Source: Pelagicoccus sp. SDUM812003 (GTDB lineage: Bacteria > Verrucomicrobiota > Verrucomicrobiia > Opitutales > Opitutaceae). From it: a DNA stretch of 64,000 nucleotides. The stretch is taken from assembly GCF_031127815.1 (NCBI RefSeq), contig NZ_JARXHY010000005.1, positions 62,001 to 126,000 of the forward strand, read 5' to 3'. A program made the position numbers and the translations under genes. Numbering within the stretch: position 1 is the stretch's first letter; the number at the start of each line of letters is the position of its first letter. The notes under the pieces are model-generated. The model did not search any database and had not been told where the DNA came from. It saw only the letters and a program-made list of their open reading frames with translations. Shown piece after piece: positions 28,434 through 36,998 of the stretch.

Positions 28434-28820
28434 ATGGACCGCGTCTACCGGATCGGATTCTATCTTCTGCTTGCGGTGTGCCTTGGCTTGGGGTTTGCCC
28501 TCATGCAACAGCAGCATGAGCGTCCGCTCTCGATCAGCGACGCGACGATCGAGGAGAGTTTCGAGTACTTCGGCGTGAAGCAATCGGACGAAACCATCGT
28601 CAGGCGACCCGAGCTCGTGCCGAGAGACGATCCGAATCGATCGATCCCCTTCTTTCAGATCTTCGAGAGACGGAAATACGACGGCTGCAGCAATACCTCC
28701 CAAAGCCAGTACTCGAGAACTGATTTCCTTCAGAAACGCTATCCGGTCATCGCCACCCTCCTCACCGAGGAGGACCTGCTCAACCTCGAAGAAACGCCCA
28801 AGGAGGCTGACGCGCGCTAG
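28434..28820 (+). CDS. Membrane-anchored small protein of unknown function
   Basis: 128 residues. An N-terminal membrane anchor or uncleaved signal (IGFYLLLAVCLGLGFAL, residues ~7-23) is followed by about 105 hydrophilic residues with no recognised domain. The mature part is rich in Glu, Arg and Asp and contains the single Cys of KYDGCSNT. The start ATG lies after a G-poor stretch with no strong ribosome site, and the start of the ligase follows 27 bases after its stop, so the two may be co-transcribed. Confidence 0.6.
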   Translation: MDRVYRIGFYLLLAVCLGLGFALMQQQHERPLSISDATIEESFEYFGVKQSDETIVRRPELVPRDDPNRSIPFFQIFERRKYDGCSNTSQSQYSRTDFLQKRYPVIATLLTEEDLLNLEETPKEADAR

Positions 28821-28847
28821 AGCGCGGCGCCATTGCCAGAAAACGTC

Positions 28848-31544
28848 ATGACCTGGAAACTCGAGCAACAGAACGGAATCTACCTGCCAGACCTCGACTG
28901 GCATCTCGACGCTCGCAAGCCGGTCGCTCGCTCCTTCGTCTCCCACGCCCATTTCGACCACATGGGCGATCACGAAACCATTCTTTGCAGCGCCCCTACC
29001 GCCCAGTTGATCCGCGACCGTCTGCCAGGCGAGCGCCAGTGGCAAGTCCACGCGTTCGGCGAAGCCTTCGAATTCGCTCCCGGCGTCACCGGTACCCTCC
29101 ACCCGGCGGGGCACATCATCGGCTCGGCAATGCTGCGCCTGGAACGCGACGGCCAATCCTTGCTCTATTCGGGCGACTTCAAGCTCACCGCTGGCATCTC
29201 CGCCGAAGCGTGCCAGCCCGTCGCTGCCGACACGTTGATCGTGGAGACTACCTACGGCGTGCCGCGCTACACCTTTCCTCCGGAAAGCGAGGTCATCGCC
29301 GACATCATTCGCTTCGCCCGCGAATCCATCGAAAACGGGGAGACGCCGGTGCTGTTCGGCTACAGTTTGGGCAAAAGCCAGGAGATCCTGCGGGCCCTCG
29401 CCGATAGCGACCTCCAGGCCATGCTGCATCCGCAGAGCTACAAGCTCACCGAAAGCTGCGCCACCCTCGGCTGGGAGTTTCCCGATTTCCAGCCCTTCGA
29501 CCCATCCGACCATGAAGGCAAGGTGCTCATCTGCCCGCCGATGGCTCGCAACGCCTCATGGCTGAAAAAGGTGCGCAAACCGAAAACCGCCATCATTTCC
29601 GGCTGGGCCATCGATCCCTCCGCAGTCTACCGCTACCAATGCGACAAGGCCTTTCCGCTCTCCGACCACGCCGACTACCTCGATCTGCAAAGCTTCGTCG
29701 CCCAGGTCGCCCCAAAAACCGTCTTCACCGTGCACGGGTTCGCCCAAGAGTTCGCCGCCACGTTGCGCGAACAAGGCTACGAAGCCTGGGCCTTGGGAAA
29801 GGAAAACCAGCTCAGCCTCGACATCCCCGAAGAAAAGCCCGACCTCAGCGACGCCTTTCCCAACAGCGACCCGCTGGATCCCGATTCCCTACCGCTGGAC
29901 AGCTTCGCCAGACTCGCCGCCACCGCCGCCACGCTCGGAGAAACCGACAGCAAGAACAGGAAGGTGGAAATCCTCAGCGGCTACCTTTCGAAACTGGATG
30001 TCGACTCCGCCGCCTTGGCCTCGCTTTTCCTCACCGGACGCCCCTTTCCCCAAGCTTCCAGCCAACGCCTCAACATCGGCTGGTCCCTGGTGCGACAATC
30101 CATCCTGCTCGCGAGCGGCTCCAGCGAAGCCGACTTCAAAACGCTCTACGACAGCCTAAGAGACAGCTCCGAGGTCGCGGCTCGCCTGCTCGCCAAACTC
30201 CAGGTCAAGCCCACCCGCACGCTGACCCAGATCGCCTCCTTCTTCGACGGGCTCGCCGCCGCCCCCAGCCCGGCCTTTCGCCAGTCCCTGCTCAGCGAGG
30301 AGTTTCGCAAACTGACCCCGGAAGAAGGCAAGCTGCTCATGAAGATCATCAGCGGCGACCTGCGCATCGGACTGAAGGAGGGCCTAGTGGAAGAAGCTCT
30401 TGCAGCCACCTACGGGCTCGACAAGGAGGAGCTCCGCAAGGCCAACCTGCGCAGCGGCAACCTGCTGACCGTGGCGCGACACGCAGCCCGCGACGCCCTG
30501 CAGGAGATTCGCCTCACGCCCTTCCACCCGCTGCAGTTCATGCTGGCCAGCCCGGAGGCCAACGCGGAGGCGATCGTGGCTCGACTGGGCGACGCGGTCT
30601 GGACCGAGGATAAATACGACGGCATCCGATGCCAGATCCACAAGGTCGGCGAGCGGGCGGAGCTCTACAGCCGCGATCTTAATCGCATCACCCACCAGTT
30701 TCCCGAGCTCGCCGAAGCGGCCCGCCAGATCCCGCAGGACTTCATCGCGGACGGCGAGGTGGTCGCTTGGGGCTACGAGCGGCCGCTGCCGTTTTCCGAG
30801 CTTCAAAAACGCCTCGGACGCAAGGGCGAAGACCTATTCCTCGGGGAGGAAATTCCGGTGATTCTCTGGCTTTACGACCTGCTTTGGTTCGAAAACGAGG
30901 ACTTGCTCGACGCGCCCTTGGAAAACCGCCGCAGGAAGCTGGACACCTTTTCCGTGAACCCCAAAGCCCGCATCGCTCCAGTCAGCATCCTGTCATCGCC
31001 CCAGGACATCGAAGCTGAATTCGCAGCCGCCCGAGCCCGCGGAAACGAAGGACTGATGCTCAAGGACCCTTCCAGCGCCTACCTTCCCGGCAGACGCGGC
31101 CTCTCCTGGCTGAAGCTGAAGAAGGCCTACGCCACCATCGATGTCGTGGTGGTGGCGGCGGAATACGGCCACGGCAAGCGCAAGGACGTGCTGTCAGACT
31201 ACACCTTCGCGGTACGTGACGAGTCCGACGGCTCGCTGAAAACCATCGGCAAGGCCTACACCGGTCTCACCAACGCCCAGATCGACTCCCTCACCGAACG
31301 CTTTCTGGCCAACACCATCGAAGACGAGGGACGCCTCAAACGCGTGGTCCCGGACACCGTGCTGGAAATCGCCTTCGACAGCATTCGCGAAAGCAAGCGG
31401 CACGATTCCGGCCTCGCCCTGCGCTTCCCTCGCATCAAACGCATCCGGACCGACAAAACCGTCGAACAAATCGACACCCTCGCTCAATGTCGCCGCCTGC
31501 TGGAAGCCGGGCAGCAAGCCGACGCAGTCCATCGCCCCGAATAA
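28848..31544 (+). CDS. Fused metallo-beta-lactamase-fold nuclease and ATP-dependent DNA ligase
   Basis: 898 residues from the ATG at 28848 (a TTG at 28833 is possible). Residues 1-~325 are a metallo-beta-lactamase/beta-CASP-like nuclease of the 'ligase-associated exonuclease' type: HAHFDH (H33, H35, D37, H38), HPAGHIIGSAM (H85, H89), SGDF (D110), SDHADY (H274) and VHG (H296). An acidic, Pro-rich linker (~325-350) leads to an ATP-dependent DNA ligase: helical DNA-binding domain (~350-560), adenylation domain with the nucleophile K589 in EDKYDGIR, DGEVVAW, EGLMLKD and WLKLKK, then an OB fold to the end. In most bacteria nuclease and ligase are separate neighbouring genes, together with an Lhr-type helicase and the phosphoesterase PdeM; neither partner is in this window. 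A role in double-strand or oxidative DNA repair is inferred. Confidence 0.93.
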   Translation: MTWKLEQQNGIYLPDLDWHLDARKPVARSFVSHAHFDHMGDHETILCSAPTAQLIRDRLPGERQWQVHAFGEAFEFAPGVTGTLHPAGHIIGSAMLRLERDGQSLLYSGDFKLTAGISAEACQPVAADTLIVETTYGVPRYTFPPESEVIADIIRFARESIENGETPVLFGYSLGKSQEILRALADSDLQAMLHPQSYKLTESCATLGWEFPDFQPFDPSDHEGKVLICPPMARNASWLKKVRKPKTAIISGWAIDPSAVYRYQCDKAFPLSDHADYLDLQSFVAQVAPKTVFTVHGFAQEFAATLREQGYEAWALGKENQLSLDIPEEKPDLSDAFPNSDPLDPDSLPLDSFARLAATAATLGETDSKNRKVEILSGYLSKLDVDSAALASLFLTGRPFPQASSQRLNIGWSLVRQSILLASGSSEADFKTLYDSLRDSSEVAARLLAKLQVKPTRTLTQIASFFDGLAAAPSPAFRQSLLSEEFRKLTPEEGKLLMKIISGDLRIGLKEGLVEEALAATYGLDKEELRKANLRSGNLLTVARHAARDALQEIRLTPFHPLQFMLASPEANAEAIVARLGDAVWTEDKYDGIRCQIHKVGERAELYSRDLNRITHQFPELAEAARQIPQDFIADGEVVAWGYERPLPFSELQKRLGRKGEDLFLGEEIPVILWLYDLLWFENEDLLDAPLENRRRKLDTFSVNPKARIAPVSILSSPQDIEAEFAAARARGNEGLMLKDPSSAYLPGRRGLSWLKLKKAYATIDVVVVAAEYGHGKRKDVLSDYTFAVRDESDGSLKTIGKAYTGLTNAQIDSLTERFLANTIEDEGRLKRVVPDTVLEIAFDSIRESKRHDSGLALRFPRIKRIRTDKTVEQIDTLAQCRRLLEAGQQADAVHRPE

Positions 31545-31568
31545 CCGTTGGGAAGGCTGTCGGAGCAC

Positions 31569-31597
31569 CGCCCCTCGGCCACGAGGCGACGCTTTTT
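31569..31597 (+). terminator. Probable terminator of the ligase gene
   Basis: CGCC-C-CTCG GCCA CGAG-GCG (31569-31588) folds with one bulge and is followed by ACGCTTTTT, 25 bases after the stop. Confidence 0.6.
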
Positions 31598-31823
31598 AAC
31601 AAAATCTGCAGGTCGCCGCGCCGAGACGGCAAACTCCAGCGTTCCAAATCAGCAATTTCCCTGAGTACTCTTCCCCCTAAACGCATTCAAACTCGGTCAT
31701 CGCAGCGTGCCGAAACGGTAAAACTTCGCGCAAAGCTCCTATCTAAAGCCTCTGGGGAACTCTTACCCGTTGCGCTCATCCTAATTGTCTCCTAGCTCTG
31801 AACCAAATTTCCCTTTATCGAAC

Positions 31824-32726
31824 ATGACTTCAACGATCCCAGACAGACGACTTTTCGCCCGCTGGACCATCGCAGCGCTCCTGCTCCTCGGATGCGCGTC
31901 CGCTAGCGCCGGCATCAATGGCGACGAGTTCGACGAATCAACCGAGCCCGACGTGCCGGACGAGATCGAGTGGCCGGAAGCCCGTTTCGCCGATCCCATG
32001 GAACGCGGACGGGCCTTCCAGCCAGGAAACGAGTTTCTCTTCCGAGCCCAATGGGGCATCTTTCGCAAAGCGGGCTCCATCGCGATCACCGTGGAAAGCG
32101 CCAGCCACTCCGACCAGGAAGAGGAAAGCCTGCAGGTGATCATGGAAACCGCTTCCGCCGGCGTCATCCGCTCCTTCTATCCTATGGATCTGGAATCGAG
32201 AACCAGCCTCGATCCACGCGAGTTTCGCGTCGTGCGCGACGAAGTCGACGGGATCGTGCGATCCAAAGAGAGCCGCACCGTCGCCCTCTTCGACTACGAC
32301 GAAGGAAAGGTCGTCTACACCGACGAGCTCGAACCGGAACGCAACAAGATCAAAAAGCTGCCCTACGACGTCACCCTCGACTACGCCAGCTGCATCCTCC
32401 AGCTGCGCAGCTGGGATCTGGCCGTCGGCTCCCGCTATCAAATGTGCGTCAACTCCAAGGGCAAATTCTACTTCGTAGAGCTGGAAGCAGTGGAAAAGGA
32501 CCGCATCCGCACCGAATTCGGGGCCCGCGACTGCTTTCGCATCGAACCAGTGCGGGTCTTCCCCCAGAGCAAGACCTTCCGCGAAGGCGGCAAAATGGCG
32601 ATCTGGATCACCGACGACGCGGAGCGCATCCCCGTGCGCGTGGACGTGAAAACCAGCTTCGGCACCGCCCGCATGCTGCTCGAGGAGTACCAGCTGGCAG
32701 ATACCCAAGAGCTTGCAAAGAAGTGA
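31824..32726 (+). CDS. DUF3108 exported protein
   Basis: 300 residues from the ATG at 31824 (MTSTIPDRR). A signal peptide (TIAALLLLGCASASA) precedes an acidic stretch and then the DUF3108 beta-rich domain, recognisable from the FRAQWGIFRKAGSIAI strand and a second-half block GGKMAIWITDDAERIPVRV. LLLGC is a weak lipobox (C at about residue 24), so it may be a lipoprotein, although the following ASASAG also fits ordinary cleavage. The family is periplasmic and often found near cell envelope genes; no function is established. The 279-bp gap before it holds the ligase terminator and otherwise nothing recognisable. Confidence 0.8.
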   Translation: MTSTIPDRRLFARWTIAALLLLGCASASAGINGDEFDESTEPDVPDEIEWPEARFADPMERGRAFQPGNEFLFRAQWGIFRKAGSIAITVESASHSDQEEESLQVIMETASAGVIRSFYPMDLESRTSLDPREFRVVRDEVDGIVRSKESRTVALFDYDEGKVVYTDELEPERNKIKKLPYDVTLDYASCILQLRSWDLAVGSRYQMCVNSKGKFYFVELEAVEKDRIRTEFGARDCFRIEPVRVFPQSKTFREGGKMAIWITDDAERIPVRVDVKTSFGTARMLLEEYQLADTQELAKK

Positions 32727-32868
32727 GCGGCAGACCAAGCCTGCTCCCTCGCTCCGCCGTTTCCGACCAGACCGGCAAACGCCACCGCCATCACCTTCGC
32801 TACTAATCTTATATTACTAAGGCAATTTACTTGCATTCAAACTTCGCCTATCTAAAAACGCCCGAATC

Positions 32869-34569
32869 ATGAGTTCCGCTGACGCCACCAAAAAGCTCGC
32901 CAAGAACGAGTATCTAAAAGAGGAGAGCAACAATCTCCGCGGCAACCTTATGGAGGAATTGGCCGACAGCAGCACTGCCGGCATCACCGACGACGCTGCC
33001 CAGCTCACCAAGTTTCACGGCATGTACGTTCAGGACGATCGCGATGTGCGTGGCGAGCGACGCGTCAAGAAGCTGGAGAAGGCTTACTCCTTCATGCTTC
33101 GCGTTCGCCTGCCTGGCGGCGTCTGCACGCCTGACCAGTACCTGGTGATGGACCAGCTCTCCAGCGATTACGGAAACAACACCATTCGCCTGACCACGCG
33201 CCAGACCTACCAGCTGCACGGTCTGCTCAAGGGCAACCTGCGCAACGTGATCCGCAAGATGGACAGCGTGCTCATGGACTCCATCGGGGCCTGCGGCGAT
33301 ATCAACCGCAACGTGATGTGCCAGCCGGATTTCAAGAAGAGCCACGCGCACGCCAAGGTCTACGAAGTGGCCAAAAACGTTTCGCTCCACCTCCTGCCCA
33401 AGGGCAAGGCCTACCGCGAAATCTTCATCGACGGCGAAAAGTTCTCTGGCGAGGTGGAAGAAGAACCCATCTACGGCACCACCTATCTGCCTCGTAAGTT
33501 CAAGATAGGCGTTGCCATCCCGCCCACCAACGACATCGACGTCTTCTCCCAGGATCTCGGCTTCATCGCCATTTTCGACGGCGAAGAGCTTCTCGGCTTC
33601 AACGTCACCGTCGGCGGCGGACTTGGCACCACTCACGGAAACGACAAGACCTACCCGCGCGTCGCCGACATCATGGGCTTCTGCGCGCCGGACCAGGTGA
33701 ACCAGGTCGCGGAAGCGGTGGTGCTTGCTCAACGCGACAACGGAAACCGCGTCGATCGCAAGAACGCACGCCTCAAGTACACCATCGACCGCATGGGCCT
33801 CGCCGCCTTCAAGGCCGAGGTGGAAAAACGAACCGGATTCGCCCTCGGCGAAGCCAAGGACTTCGAGTTCACCACCATCGAGGACGACTACGGCTGGAAT
33901 CAGGATATCGAAGGAAACTGGTACTACGTGCAGTTCATCCAGTCCGGTCGCATCGTCGACAAGGACGGCGTGAACCTGCGCACCGCCTTCCGAGAAATCG
34001 CCAAAATCCACAAGGGCGACATTCGTCTCACTCCTTCCCAAAACCTCGCTTTCTGCGGCATCGCGGAGAAAGACAAGGCAGCCATCCAAGCGATTCTCGA
34101 TCAAAACGGCGTCGCCGGTCCTGAAAAGCTCACCGGCCTGCGCAAAAACGCCATGGCTTGCCCGGCTCTTCCGACCTGCGGCCTAGCCCTCTCCGAATCC
34201 GAACGCTTCATCCCGGAACTCCTAGACGGATTCGAGAAGGTGCTCGACGAAGCCGGCCTCAGCGACGACGCCATCAGCATTCGCATGACCGGTTGCCCGA
34301 ATGGCTGCGCTCGCCCGTACCTCGCGGAAATCGGCCTCATCGGCAAGGCTCCAGGAAAATACAACCTGTATCTAGGAGCCAAATACAACGGCATGCGCCT
34401 CAACACGATCTACAAGGAAAGCATCAAAGCCGACGAAATCATTCCCGCTGTCGAACCGCACCTGAAGGCCTACGCCAAGGAGCGGCAAGAAGGCGAAGGC
34501 TTCGGAGACTTCTGCGTTCGCACTGGCGTAGTGACTCCACCAACCAAATACACCGTCGGCCAAGACTAA
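32869..34569 (+). CDS. cysI: Assimilatory sulfite reductase hemoprotein (siroheme, 4Fe-4S)
   Basis: 566 residues. It reduces sulfite to sulfide in the cytosol. Two sulfite/nitrite reductase repeats are present: the ferredoxin-like half-domains (LRVRLPGGVCTPDQY; NWYYVQFIQSGRI) and the siroheme domains (TTRQTYQLHG; TPSQNLAFCG). The shared cluster/heme ligands are the cysteines of MACPALPTCG and TGCPNGC. The length and the block AEIGLIGKAPGKYNLYLGA fit CysI better than the ferredoxin nitrite reductase NirA, although NirA cannot be fully excluded. No cysJ flavoprotein or other sulfate assimilation genes are adjacent. The perfect terminator at 34595 shows it is transcribed alone or as a last gene. 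Confidence 0.93.
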   Translation: MSSADATKKLAKNEYLKEESNNLRGNLMEELADSSTAGITDDAAQLTKFHGMYVQDDRDVRGERRVKKLEKAYSFMLRVRLPGGVCTPDQYLVMDQLSSDYGNNTIRLTTRQTYQLHGLLKGNLRNVIRKMDSVLMDSIGACGDINRNVMCQPDFKKSHAHAKVYEVAKNVSLHLLPKGKAYREIFIDGEKFSGEVEEEPIYGTTYLPRKFKIGVAIPPTNDIDVFSQDLGFIAIFDGEELLGFNVTVGGGLGTTHGNDKTYPRVADIMGFCAPDQVNQVAEAVVLAQRDNGNRVDRKNARLKYTIDRMGLAAFKAEVEKRTGFALGEAKDFEFTTIEDDYGWNQDIEGNWYYVQFIQSGRIVDKDGVNLRTAFREIAKIHKGDIRLTPSQNLAFCGIAEKDKAAIQAILDQNGVAGPEKLTGLRKNAMACPALPTCGLALSESERFIPELLDGFEKVLDEAGLSDDAISIRMTGCPNGCARPYLAEIGLIGKAPGKYNLYLGAKYNGMRLNTIYKESIKADEIIPAVEPHLKAYAKERQEGEGFGDFCVRTGVVTPPTKYTVGQD

Positions 34570-34594
34570 GAGCTTACGATCATTACAACTTTCC

Positions 34595-34625
34595 AAAGCG
34601 GACCTAATTCAGGTCCGCTTTTTTT
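34595..34625 (+). terminator. Rho-independent terminator after cysI
   Basis: AAAGCGGACCT AATTC AGGTCCGCTTT is a perfect 11-bp stem running into TTTTT. Confidence 0.95.
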
Positions 34626-34652
34626 GAATACCTATCGCCCAACCTACAGACC

Positions 34653-35288
34653 ATGCTAGTCCCACCTGACAAACTCAGCCTCTTCGCTCTCGCCTCACTC
34701 ATCATGGTCCTCACTCCAGGACCCAACATGCTCTACCTCATTTCTCGCTCCCTCTGCCAAGGCCACAAAGCTGGTCTCATCTCCCTCGTCGGCGTTGTCA
34801 TTGGGTTTCTGTTACACATGTTCATGGCTGCCTTTGGCCTCTCAGCATTCTTCCTCGCCATCCCCGCCGCCTACGACGCCCTCCGCCTCGCCGGAGCCTG
34901 TTACTTGCTGTGGCTCGCCTGGAAAGCCATCCGCCCCGGCAGCGACTTTATCCCATCACCCCAAAATCTCAAAAGCGACTCCACGCACCGCCTTATCAGC
35001 ATGGGCTTCCTCACCAACGCCCTCAATCCCAAGATCGCCGTCTTCTACCTCTCCATCTTCACCCAGTTCCTCGACCCCACCCACGGCTCCCTCCTCCGCC
35101 AAAGCATCGAGCTCGGGATCACCCAAATAACCATCAGCGCTGCCGTAAACGCCACTATCGTCCTTTCTGCCTCTGCGGTTTACGCTTACCTTGGCCGCGG
35201 CCGCCTTTGGCCCCGCATCCAACGCTGGTTCATGGCCACCACCCTCACCGCCCTCGCCACCAAACTCGCCATAGACACCCGCCGCTAA
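34653..35288 (+). CDS. LysE/RhtB family amino acid exporter
   Basis: 211 residues, about six TM helices. Family signatures are the N-terminal MVLTPGPNMLYLISRSL block, GHKAGLISLVGVVIGF and GFLTNALNPKIAVFYLSIF. It would export amino acids or related compounds across the inner membrane. Downstream, AGCCGTC ATCA GACGGCT at 35305-35322 could be a weak bidirectional terminator before the converging MocR gene. The coding sequence is unusually rich in CTC, TCC and CCC codons compared with the genes to its left. Confidence 0.92.
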   Translation: MLVPPDKLSLFALASLIMVLTPGPNMLYLISRSLCQGHKAGLISLVGVVIGFLLHMFMAAFGLSAFFLAIPAAYDALRLAGACYLLWLAWKAIRPGSDFIPSPQNLKSDSTHRLISMGFLTNALNPKIAVFYLSIFTQFLDPTHGSLLRQSIELGITQITISAAVNATIVLSASAVYAYLGRGRLWPRIQRWFMATTLTALATKLAIDTRR

Positions 35289-35357
35289 CCAACTCAAGTC
35301 CTCCAGCCGTCATCAGACGGCTCACACTAGGTTTGCCCATTCAGCGAACCTTCTAAT

Positions 35358-36803
35358 TCAAGCATTTGTGGGCAACCCCAACACCTCCCTCAACACCCTA
35401 ACCCCCCTCTCCATCGCCTCCTCCCCAAACGACGAGAACCCAAACATCAACCCATTCCTTTCCAGCTGCGCGTCCGCCACCCCGTACCGACTTATCGGAT
35501 ACACCACCACTCCCTTCTCGCCCGCCAACCTCGCCACGAGCTCCCCATCCACCTCGCTCCGAAAATACCCAACGAAATGCAGTCCTCCATCCGCCACCCC
35601 TAGTTCCAGCCACTCTCCCAATTCTCGTTCCACCAGCTCCGCCAGCCACCTGCACCGCCTCGCGTAGAGCAAACGCATCTTCCTCAAATGCCGCTCAAAA
35701 TCCCCCGCCTCGATAAACTCCGCTAAAGCCGCCTGCATCGACACCGGCGGATTCATCGCCCCCGCCTTCCATAGCGTCAGAAAATCCGGATACACAGACT
35801 TAGGCACTACAAGGTAGCCAATCCGAACATCCGGAAACATGGATCGAGAAAACGTGCCCAAATACAGAATACGCTCGTTCGGCGTTATCCCCTGCATCGC
35901 TGGCAAGGGCTTCCCCCGAAAACGAAACTCGCTGTCGTAGTCGTCCTCCAGAATCCACGCCTCCTTCTCCCGAGCCCACTCCAGCAACTCCGCCTGACGC
36001 CCCACTGGCATCGCATACCCAAGCGGAAACTGTCGAGCCGGCGTCGTCACCACCACCCGCAACGCCTTTCGCATCCGTTTCAATTCCCCCACCCGCATCC
36101 CCAGCTCATCCACCGGCACCCCACACACCTCCGCCCCGTTTAGCCGAAACGAATCCACGATCCCCCGAAAACAAGGATTCTCCGTCCCCACCCGATCTCC
36201 CGGCTTCACCAAGGCCCGAGCCACTAGCTCGATTCCCGGCTGGCTGCCGCTCAAAATCAAAATCTGCCCCGCCTCGCAACGCACCCCGCGCTGCGTCCGC
36301 AAGTGTCCCGCGATCGCCTCCCGCAGTCGCCCGTACCCGCCATCCCCATGACCGTAGGTGTTCAGCGAATACGTCGATCCCCGCAAATACTTCGCGTAAC
36401 ACTTCAACCACCGCTCCACCGGAAAGGCATCCAGCGCCGGACACCCCGACAAAAACGCCGGCTGCTCGACGTACCGGCTCGTCCCCTCTCGAATCCGCAC
36501 CCTCGCTCCGTTTTCATCTCCACCCGCTCGAAAAAACCCTTCCGGCAGGGCCTTCGCCACAAAGGTCCCCGCCCCCCGCCGCGTCTCCAAATACCCTTCC
36601 GCCACCAGCTGCTCATACGCCTGCGTCACCGTAATCCGAGCCACCCCATACCGCGCCGCCAGCTCCCGACTCGACGGCACCTTCCGCCCCCCAGACAACT
36701 GCCCCAGCCGGATCGCCTCCCGAAACGCCTCATACACCCGCCGATACCCAGCCTCCCGACCTCCCCTCAATTCCGGCACATAAGTGGCTCTATCAATTTC
36801 CAT
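35358..36803 (-). CDS. MocR/GabR-type transcription regulator (GntR HTH plus aminotransferase domain)
   Basis: 481 residues. The N-terminal winged helix-turn-helix (about 18-85) has the GntR pattern PSSRELAARYGVARITVTQAY. The rest is a type I aminotransferase fold that in MocR proteins binds PLP as an effector module. EDDYDSEFR (286-294) is conserved, but at the position where the family has the Schiff-base Lys (GTFSK) this protein reads GTFSR, R320, and the nearby TPSHQ block is TPARQ. So covalent PLP binding is doubtful. It is divergent from a flavin/PNPOx-like gene, a classic MocR target layout, and repeated boxes around its own start (36782-36831) suggest autoregulation. Coding-strand composition is strongly G-skewed relative to neighbours. 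Confidence 0.93.
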   Translation of the reverse strand: MEIDRATYVPELRGGREAGYRRVYEAFREAIRLGQLSGGRKVPSSRELAARYGVARITVTQAYEQLVAEGYLETRRGAGTFVAKALPEGFFRAGGDENGARVRIREGTSRYVEQPAFLSGCPALDAFPVERWLKCYAKYLRGSTYSLNTYGHGDGGYGRLREAIAGHLRTQRGVRCEAGQILILSGSQPGIELVARALVKPGDRVGTENPCFRGIVDSFRLNGAEVCGVPVDELGMRVGELKRMRKALRVVVTTPARQFPLGYAMPVGRQAELLEWAREKEAWILEDDYDSEFRFRGKPLPAMQGITPNERILYLGTFSRSMFPDVRIGYLVVPKSVYPDFLTLWKAGAMNPPVSMQAALAEFIEAGDFERHLRKMRLLYARRCRWLAELVERELGEWLELGVADGGLHFVGYFRSEVDGELVARLAGEKGVVVYPISRYGVADAQLERNGLMFGFSSFGEEAMERGVRVLREVLGLPTNA

Positions 36804-36831
36804 AAAAGTGGCTCTATCGATAAAACCACTT
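36782..36831. promoter_or_regulatory. Candidate MocR operator: three copies of a 13-mer
   Basis: AAGTGGCTCTATC occurs at 36782-36794 and again at 36806-36818 (24-bp period), and GATAAAACCACTT at 36819-36831 is the same box inverted (11 of 13 match), abutting the second copy. The first copy lies within the first codons of the MocR gene (start 36803). Direct plus inverted boxes between a MocR gene and its divergent neighbour are what this dimeric family binds. Confidence 0.7.
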
Positions 36832-36998
36832 ACCCACTATCCTCCAGCCTCAAATTCAACAGAAACGACAACCGGCATGAGCCGTTTCCCATCCACGTTT
36901 GGCATTGCCAAACGTCCCGATCCTAACATCCGCGGTTTCAAAACCCACAACCCTCCCTCCCATTCACCATTCACCCTTAACGCTTCGCCATTCGCAAC

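Noticed and set aside
32914-34104. 396-codon minus-strand frame inside cysI
   Set aside because: Antisense to a fully conserved sulfite reductase; no similarity or ribosome site.
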